A DNA stretch of 64,000 nucleotides from Bacteriovoracaceae bacterium UBA4573 (GTDB taxonomy: Bacteria; Bdellovibrionota; UBA1018; UBA923): the NCBI GenBank assembly GCA_002387735.1, contig DGKJ01000108.1, forward strand, positions 1-64,000, in the 5' to 3' direction. Shown here piece after piece: positions 58,435 through 64,000 of the stretch. The notes below the pieces were generated by a model, which saw nothing but the letters and a program-made list of their open reading frames with translations, was not told where the DNA came from and did no database searches. The translations under genes were made by a program, and so were the position numbers. Numbering within the stretch: position 1 is the stretch's first letter; each line of letters starts with the position of its first letter.

Positions 58435-60510
58435 TTAGGTGCGCTTCTTAACGTCTCCGCGCGCGAAGATTGAAGCAACGTAGTTGAGCACGTCAGTCGA
58501 GCAGATTTCGCAATAACCGTAATTCTTGATCATGCGGCTCTTCACGACGTCGATTTTTTCTTGAGTGGCGCGGTCGACGACATTTGAAACCAGGCTCGTT
58601 AGTTTGATCGAATCCTTTTGGTCCTCGAACAATTTAAGTTCAAGCGCCTTGTGCAAACGTTCGTTGGTTTTGTAATCGAACTGCCGGCCTTCAATCGCTA
58701 GTGCGCCGATGTAATTCATAATCTCGCGGCGAAAATCATCTTTACGAGACTCCGGAATGTCGATCTTCTCTTCGATCGACCGCATGAGCCTTTCATCTGG
58801 TTCTTCGTCTTGACCGGTGTATTTATTCTTTACCTTTTCACGTTGAGTGTAGGCTTTTACGTTATCAATGTAGTTGCCGCACAACTTAGCAATGGCGTCC
58901 TCGTCGGCCGAAATTGCACGTTGAACTTCATTTTTCACGATGTCTTCGTACTCTTGCTTCACCATCGAGAGCATTTCTTTGTACTCCCGACGTTTTTCAT
59001 CGTTCGAAATCAACGCGTGGTGTTTTAATCCTCCGTCGAGTTCGTTGAGCACCATGAAAGGGTTCACGCAGCCAATGTCGCCGTTTTTGTCATTCACTAG
59101 CGCGTTTGAGATTTTGTCTTGAATATAGCGCGGGCTAATACCTTCTAGACCTTCTCGAACCGCTTCCTTACGCAACTCCTTGACGTTGTCTTCGGTATAA
59201 CCGGCAAGAGTTTTTCCGTCGTAGAGTTTTAGTTTTTGCATGAGCGTGAGATTGGCTTTTTTCGGAGTCTCAAGCCGCGTGAGAATAGCCCACATCCCCG
59301 CCATTTCAATAGTATGAGGGGCAATGTGTTTTCCACGAATGCGGTTGGCGTTAAAATCCTTTTCGTAAATACGCGTTTCGTCTTTTAAACGCGTAATATA
59401 CGGCACGTCGATCTTCACGGTTCGGTCACGAAGTGCTTCCATAAATTCATTATTCTGAAGTTTCTTAAACTCAGGTTCATTGGTGTGACCAATGATCACT
59501 TCATCTATATCGGTCTGTGGAAATTTTTTCGGTTTGATCTTGTGCTCTTGAGAGGCGCCCAAAAGATCGTACAAAAACGCCACATCAAGCTTCAAGACCT
59601 CGATAAACTCCACCACACCGCGATTGGCCACATTGAATTCACCGTCGAAATTAAACGCGCGCGGATCAGAGTCCGAACCGTATTCAGCAATTTTTCGATA
59701 GTTCACGTCGCCAGTAAGTTCGGTACTGTCCTGGTTTTTTTCGTCTTTCGGCTGAAATGTACCAATGCCTATGCGGTCACGCTCACTCAGTATCAAACGA
59801 GTCACGCGCACGTGTTTCATCACCGAAGCCCAGTCACCGTTGTAATGTTTCATGAGCTCGCGATAAATCAAACGACTCGGCGGGCACAGACCGCCCAAAA
59901 TATTCACGCGATAAGGGCCCTTGTTGCCGCGATTTAGCTCGTCAAGCACAGCTTCGCGCGCTTCATCTGGCAAAAGTTTTAAGGGCTCGTCGTGCATAGG
60001 ATCGGGATATTCAACAACGTTGCCAATAATGTGTTGAACTTTTCTTTCAGGATCGACCCATTTAAAGGTGTATAGTTTACCCTCGTCGGTGCGCGAATAG
60101 CGCTCCAATCCTTTTTTCAATAGGCGCGCAATGGTGGACTTCGAACTGCCCACCGGCCCGTGCAACAGCAGCACTCGTTTTTCGGTGCCGTAGTTGTAAG
60201 CCGCGCTCTTAAAAAAATGAACAAGCTTCATGAGCGGAATATCGAGGCCGTATATGGCGTCTTTTCCGTTATCGATAGGGTCCGTGAAGAACTTATACCG
60301 CGCGACGTTCTTTTTGAAATCGACGTAACTTTCAACGCCATACGATAAAATCATGTCGTACATTCGTTGAAACGAATTGCGCGTGATGAGCGGATTCTTT
60401 TTCACGAGATCTACGTACTCTTGAAATGAACCTTCCCAGTGAAACTCTTTGTAGTTTTCAGTCGATTGATGTTTGCCGACTAAACTCACGATGTCGAATT
60501 CACGTGCCAT
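58435..60510 (-). CDS. prkA: PrkA serine protein kinase
   Basis: A 691-residue AAA+/kinase protein of the PrkA (YeaG) family: Walker A LLLHGPVGSSKSTIARLL (118-126), FKWVDPERKVQHIIGNVVEY, DELNRGNKGPYRVNILGGLC, and the C-terminal kinase-like part ERLHKALELKLFEDQKDS. In enteric bacteria it acts with YeaH and YcgB in nitrogen starvation and stress. Start ATG 60510, AGGGGGA 6 nt upstream. A promoter and palindrome lie upstream (60536-60566). Confidence 0.95.
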   Translation of the reverse strand: MAREFDIVSLVGKHQSTENYKEFHWEGSFQEYVDLVKKNPLITRNSFQRMYDMILSYGVESYVDFKKNVARYKFFTDPIDNGKDAIYGLDIPLMKLVHFFKSAAYNYGTEKRVLLLHGPVGSSKSTIARLLKKGLERYSRTDEGKLYTFKWVDPERKVQHIIGNVVEYPDPMHDEPLKLLPDEAREAVLDELNRGNKGPYRVNILGGLCPPSRLIYRELMKHYNGDWASVMKHVRVTRLILSERDRIGIGTFQPKDEKNQDSTELTGDVNYRKIAEYGSDSDPRAFNFDGEFNVANRGVVEFIEVLKLDVAFLYDLLGASQEHKIKPKKFPQTDIDEVIIGHTNEPEFKKLQNNEFMEALRDRTVKIDVPYITRLKDETRIYEKDFNANRIRGKHIAPHTIEMAGMWAILTRLETPKKANLTLMQKLKLYDGKTLAGYTEDNVKELRKEAVREGLEGISPRYIQDKISNALVNDKNGDIGCVNPFMVLNELDGGLKHHALISNDEKRREYKEMLSMVKQEYEDIVKNEVQRAISADEDAIAKLCGNYIDNVKAYTQREKVKNKYTGQDEEPDERLMRSIEEKIDIPESRKDDFRREIMNYIGALAIEGRQFDYKTNERLHKALELKLFEDQKDSIKLTSLVSNVVDRATQEKIDVVKSRMIKNYGYCEICSTDVLNYVASIFARGDVKKRT

Positions 60511-60535
60511 GGTGTCCCCCTATGATCCCGACTCC

Positions 60536-60565
60536 ATTCTATCTTTACATCAGTGCGAATGTAAA
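60536..60565 (-). promoter_or_regulatory. Sigma-70-type promoter for prkA
   Basis: Minus strand: TTTACA (60565-60560), 18-nt spacer, TAGAAT (60541-60536). The predicted start is near 60529, with a leader of about 19 nt that holds the AGGGGGA. The -35 and spacer lie in the palindrome at 60543-60566. Confidence 0.55.
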
Positions 60566-60566
60566 G
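60543..60566. promoter_or_regulatory. Perfect palindrome CTTTACAT-N8-ATGTAAAG between prkA and pmbA
   Basis: Two perfect 8-bp arms around an 8-nt spacer, in the 72-bp space between the divergent prkA and pmbA genes. It overlaps the prkA promoter, so a dimeric repressor or activator is likely to bind here. The regulator is unknown. Confidence 0.6.
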
Positions 60567-60582
60567 TTACGCTGCCTTGCAT

Positions 60583-61944
60583 ATGCAAACTCTGAATATG
60601 GCGTTCGATAAACTCCACCAATTTAAAACCAAAGGCACTATTGACGCGTTTGAGATTCTTTTTCAACGCAGCTCGCAACTCGGCATTGAAGTGCAGGGTG
60701 GAAAAGTAGATCATCTTTCCCGCGCAACCGACCAGGGCATGGCGTTTCGCGTACTAAAAGACCAACGAATGGGGTTTTCCTACACCTTCGACTTAAGTGA
60801 AAACGCCGTGAACGTCGCACTACGCACGGCCATCGATATCGCAGCTCTCATGCCCCAGGACCCGCTCCTCAGTCTCGTCACCTTTCGCGATCAAAAATAC
60901 ACCACGATCGACTCAAAAAGCGGCCACGATGTCTATGATCTCCAGGGGATCGAACGTAATATTGAAGAAAAAATTGAACTCGCCCGAGAAGTTGAACGCG
61001 CCGCGCGATCGGTCGATCAACGCATCACGCGGGTACGAAAAGCTGGGTACGATGAATCAATCGGTGAAATCGTCATTGTCGACACTGATGGAACACGCTT
61101 AAGCCATCACGGTACAACTTTTTCGACCGAAATACTCTGCGTGGCGGAAGACGGCCAATCTGCGGAAACCGGCTATGAATCGATTTCCTCCCCACTCAGC
61201 AAAAACCTCAAGGCCACCTGGGTTGGCGAAATGGGTGGCCGCAACGCGCTCGAGCTACTGCATGCCACTCCGGCCCCCACTCGAAAGTGTCCGGCAATAT
61301 TTCGCAATTCGGTGGTGGCCGAGCTCATTGGTTTTCTCTCTGGTTCTTTTTCCGCAGAAAATATCGACAAGAATTTTTCGCTCTTATCGCTCAATAAAAT
61401 CGGCCAACAAGTTTTTTCAAAAGAACTAAATATATATGATGACGGACTATTACCCGGGGGCCTAGCCACCGGTGCGTTCGACGGAGAGGGCATGCCGCAG
61501 TCACGCACCACTCTGTTGAAGGCAGGGGTCGTAGAATCCATTTTGGCGGATCAGTATTACGCTCGCAAAATGAAAATCAAGGCCACCGGCAATTGTTCTC
61601 GTGGCATTAAAACACCTCCTTCGATCGGAACCACGAATTTGTATTTGGAAAAAGGTCCTCATAGTTTCGAAGCGCTTCTTAAACAGGCGCACAACGGCGT
61701 CGTGATCACCGAAGTCATGGGCCTTCACACCGCAAATCCGGTAACCGGTGAGTTTTCGGTGGGTGCTAGTGGCCTTCTTATAGAAAACGGCCAAATCACC
61801 AAACCGGTGAAGGGGTTCGCCATTGCTGGCAACTTGACAGACCTTTTATCAAAAGTAACTGCAGTAGGTAACGATCACCGTTTTTGGGGCACCACGGGAG
61901 CGTCTAGTTTTATGGTGTCTGAGCTAAACATTGGCGGATCCTAA
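60583..61944 (+). CDS. pmbA: PmbA/TldD family metallopeptidase
   Basis: Cytosolic zinc peptidase of the TldD/PmbA family (in E. coli TldD/TldE process peptide antibiotics and degrade CcdA). 453 residues from ATG 60583; TTG 60577 and ATG 60598 are also open. Motifs: FDLSENAVNVALRTAIDIAA, LGISVE-type QLGIEVQGGKVDHLSRATDQ, RNSVVAELIGFLSGSFSAEN, GAFDGEGMPQSRTTLLKAG, ATGNCSRGIKTPPSIGTTNL. The HExxxH of TldD is not visible, which fits the PmbA (TldE) side. No TldD partner is in the window. Confidence 0.9.
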   Translation: MQTLNMAFDKLHQFKTKGTIDAFEILFQRSSQLGIEVQGGKVDHLSRATDQGMAFRVLKDQRMGFSYTFDLSENAVNVALRTAIDIAALMPQDPLLSLVTFRDQKYTTIDSKSGHDVYDLQGIERNIEEKIELAREVERAARSVDQRITRVRKAGYDESIGEIVIVDTDGTRLSHHGTTFSTEILCVAEDGQSAETGYESISSPLSKNLKATWVGEMGGRNALELLHATPAPTRKCPAIFRNSVVAELIGFLSGSFSAENIDKNFSLLSLNKIGQQVFSKELNIYDDGLLPGGLATGAFDGEGMPQSRTTLLKAGVVESILADQYYARKMKIKATGNCSRGIKTPPSIGTTNLYLEKGPHSFEALLKQAHNGVVITEVMGLHTANPVTGEFSVGASGLLIENGQITKPVKGFAIAGNLTDLLSKVTAVGNDHRFWGTTGASSFMVSELNIGGS

Positions 61945-61990
61945 ACCTTCACAATGTTTAAAGTTTACGCCTCCGACTTCGCGGTTTACT

Positions 61991-62755
61991 ATGGAACCAC
62001 CAGCTATGATGCAACTCAAAGCAGCAGGACTTTCTCACGTCGGAATGAAGCGCAACCAAAACCAGGACAGCTTCATGCTCGCCCCCGAGCTCGGACTTTT
62101 TATTGTTGCCGACGGCATGGGGGGCCACAAGGGTGGCCAAATTGCCTCACTCATGGCGGTCACCACTATTATCGACTTTTTGCGCGACCACGTTTCTAAA
62201 AACGGCGGCATCGCCGATGCCCGGGCGACGCTCACTCAAGCGCTCGAGCACGCAAACCAAGCCATTCAAAAAAAGGGGCAGACCGAAGTGGATCTAGCCG
62301 GAATGGGCACCACAGCCACCGCCCTACTTTTTCACGGTGGAAAGCTTTTTATCGCACACGTGGGCGACAGCAGAAGTTATTTGGTGCACCCAAATCGCAT
62401 TTGGCAAATCACGCGCGACCACTCACTTGTGCAAGAAAAATTGCGCGCGGGCTTAATTACCCGCGAACAAATGAAGAGCGACCAAAACAAAAACGTTATT
62501 ACGCGATCAGTAGGCTTCGAGCCCGAGGTCGATGTCGATCTCTACGAAATCGACCCCCACCCGGGTGATGTTTTCGTCGTATGTAGCGACGGACTGAGCG
62601 GCATGATTTCGGACTCAATTATTCGCGAAGTGGTCGAAAAACGTGTTTTCAGCCAAAACTCGGTGGAAAAAGCCGCCAAAGAGCTGATCGAAAAAGCAAA
62701 CCTACAAGGCGGCGATGACAATGTTACCGCCGTCGTCATTCAATTACACGAGTAA
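61991..62755 (+). CDS. PP2C-type serine/threonine phosphatase
   Basis: Metal-dependent phosphoprotein phosphatase. 254 residues from ATG 61991; a TTG at 61931 is open but adds a poor N-terminus. All family motifs are present: SHVGMKRNQNQDSF, FIVADGMGGHKGGQIASL, AGMGTTATALLFHGG, AHVGDSRSYLVHPNRIWQIT, RDHSLVQEKLRAGLITREQ, VVCSDGLSGMISDSII and GGDDNVTAVVIQL. No kinase partner lies beside it, but PrkA is encoded close by; a link is speculative. Confidence 0.95.
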   Translation: MEPPAMMQLKAAGLSHVGMKRNQNQDSFMLAPELGLFIVADGMGGHKGGQIASLMAVTTIIDFLRDHVSKNGGIADARATLTQALEHANQAIQKKGQTEVDLAGMGTTATALLFHGGKLFIAHVGDSRSYLVHPNRIWQITRDHSLVQEKLRAGLITREQMKSDQNKNVITRSVGFEPEVDVDLYEIDPHPGDVFVVCSDGLSGMISDSIIREVVEKRVFSQNSVEKAAKELIEKANLQGGDDNVTAVVIQLHE

Positions 62756-62764
62756 AACAAAACG

Positions 62765-63976
62765 ATGGCAGCGAATAAATTTTTTACCATCATGGTGGTG
62801 CCCGAAAAAACTCAGAAAGTTCGCAAGATCATTATTCCGCACTATGTCTTTCACGGAATGATCATCGCGATCGCATTTGCGGCGGTCTTGGCCGTTGTCA
62901 TGGTGCTCGACTACGCCAACGTCATGAATCAAATTAGCGAAAATAAAAAACTTAAAGTCGAAAACCGCCAACTTCGGCAATCGGTTCAAGTTTTTAAAAA
63001 CAAAATGTTCACTATCGAAAACACTCTGGACCGCGTAAAAACGTTTGCCACCAAACTTCGAATCATTACCAACATCGAAGACTCGCCGATGTCGCCAAGC
63101 ATTCCGGAGTCGATGCCGACGCTTCCGTCGCAACCCGCGTTGCCACCGTTTGCCCCGTCAGCTCCTCACAGTCAGGCACCGGGTCCTGCACCTCCCAATG
63201 TGACTCAACGCATTCCTACCCGCCCGGGGAACCACTTAGGTTCTCCCATCGAAGCAGACACCGATCTCGAAGACACTCTCAATCCACTGGCCGACAAAAT
63301 TATCGATCCCATGTACGCGCAAGAATCGGTCCCACGCTACGATGATCGCCGATCTGAGCGAAAAAATCTTTTAGCCTCATTAATGTCGGGGGCTCAAGAA
63401 ATCACCATGGCTTTGAGTGACACTGAGGCTAGCCTTTATGTTCAAAGCGAGTTCGAGAAACTCGATCTGGCCTACGATGCCGTCAATTCGTTTGCTCTCG
63501 AAACCGAACAAGAGACTCAGTTTATTTTAGAAAAGCTCGGCGAAAAACGAACCTTACTTGCCAGCACTCCCACTCGCCTGCCCACGCTCGGCTACGTAAC
63601 CTCGGAGTACGGAGTTCGCATCTCGCCCATCGACGGCCGCCGCAAAATGCACGAAGGAATCGACATTGCCAATCGCTACGGAGCCGACATCATTGCCCCT
63701 GCCGACGGTCTAGTGGTTTTTTCAGGAGTTAAACCGGCCTACGGTAAACTCGTCATTTTAGATCACGGCAACGGAATCGAAACGCGGTTTGCTCACAACT
63801 CGAAAACCACAGTCAAAGTTGGTGACCGCGTCAAACGAGGTCAGCGCATCGCCAACGTCGGCAGCACCGGCCATTCCACCGGGCCCCACTGCCACTATGA
63901 AGTTCACGCCGGCGGCATGCCGGTTGACCCCTGCTGGTACATTCTCGACCACCCGGCGATTTGCCGGTCGCGTTAA
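62765..63976 (+). CDS. Membrane-anchored M23 (LytM) peptidase with coiled coil
   Basis: Peptidoglycan endopeptidase or activator of amidases. 403 residues. Inner-membrane helix about residues 31-50 (MIIAIAFAAVLAVVMVLDYA), then a coiled coil to about residue 100, a long Pro-rich linker (about 110-170), a second helical stretch and the M23 domain from about residue 270. Zinc and catalytic residues: HEGID (His296, Asp300), and HCH (His375, His377), so the site looks active. FtsX/NlpD-type regulators share this layout. 9 bp after the phosphatase stop. Confidence 0.94.
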   Translation: MAANKFFTIMVVPEKTQKVRKIIIPHYVFHGMIIAIAFAAVLAVVMVLDYANVMNQISENKKLKVENRQLRQSVQVFKNKMFTIENTLDRVKTFATKLRIITNIEDSPMSPSIPESMPTLPSQPALPPFAPSAPHSQAPGPAPPNVTQRIPTRPGNHLGSPIEADTDLEDTLNPLADKIIDPMYAQESVPRYDDRRSERKNLLASLMSGAQEITMALSDTEASLYVQSEFEKLDLAYDAVNSFALETEQETQFILEKLGEKRTLLASTPTRLPTLGYVTSEYGVRISPIDGRRKMHEGIDIANRYGADIIAPADGLVVFSGVKPAYGKLVILDHGNGIETRFAHNSKTTVKVGDRVKRGQRIANVGSTGHSTGPHCHYEVHAGGMPVDPCWYILDHPAICRSR

Positions 63977-64000
63977 CTATTCTCTGAATTCCACCCAAAC

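Noticed and set aside
1..64000. tRNA genes, CRISPR arrays, insertion sequences, prophage
   Set aside because: None seen on either strand; no cloverleaf-like gene, spaced direct repeats, transposase or integrase was recognised by eye.

Overview
The window is one continuous stretch of ordinary-looking chromosome from a Gram-negative bacterium with an outer membrane. It has lipoproteins, beta-barrel proteins, Lgt, MltA, MltD and an MCE lipid transporter. It carries a flagellar motor pair (MotA/MotB), a sigma-32-type heat-shock sigma factor, at least two sigma-54-type promoters, and many signal-peptide proteins that I do not recognise. The gene mix (PrkA/YeaH/SpoVR, a PilZ-like protein, a DUF507-like protein, a GYF_2 protein, large Cys-rich lipoproteins) suggests a member of the Bdellovibrionota or a relative. 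That assignment is inference; no rRNA gene is present to fix it. I saw no IS element, prophage, CRISPR array, tRNA or rRNA gene.

Layout. 1-1.8 kb: rpsO-pnp on the minus strand, with a terminator and two hairpins between them. 2-8.5 kb: a large secreted protein with a transglutaminase-like triad, a sigma-32 factor, an outer-membrane protein behind a sigma-54 promoter, and a GYF_2 membrane protein. 8.5-14 kb: an apparent operon of thymidylate kinase, DNA polymerase III delta', two MCE-type ATPases, two MlaE-type permeases and one MCE protein. 14-22 kb (minus): PilZ-like, glpD, aspS, a flavoprotein, MltD and an unknown membrane protein. 22-25.5 kb: a secreted unknown and an M4 metallopeptidase behind a second sigma-54 promoter and a structured leader. 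25.5-29.8 kb: DUF507-like, MurJ, a PHA-granule-like protein, nitronate monooxygenase and a glycosyltransferase. 29.8-39.9 kb: secreted unknowns, a structured intergenic region carrying an anti-Shine-Dalgarno hairpin, a YyaL/DUF255 protein, Lgt, a methyltransferase and an FKBP lipoprotein. 40-44 kb: two tandem Cys-rich lipoproteins. 44-52.5 kb: a GT-C-like membrane protein, acyl-CoA dehydrogenase, MotAB, MltA and RluA. 52.5-60.5 kb (minus): prkA, an ankyrin-repeat gene, yeaH and spoVR. 60.5-64 kb: PmbA/TldD, PP2C phosphatase and M23 peptidase.

The most notable signals are these. The MCE transporter has two different ATPases whose defects fall in the same composite ATP site. A large secreted ankyrin-repeat gene sits inside the prkA-yeaH-spoVR cluster. 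Two sigma-54 promoters are present, one with an upstream palindrome and one with a hairpin-rich leader. An intergenic hairpin contains the 13-nt 3' end of 16S rRNA facing a strong Shine-Dalgarno sequence with no start codon. A recurrent pattern of promoters lying 6-9 nt upstream of start codons suggests leaderless mRNAs.
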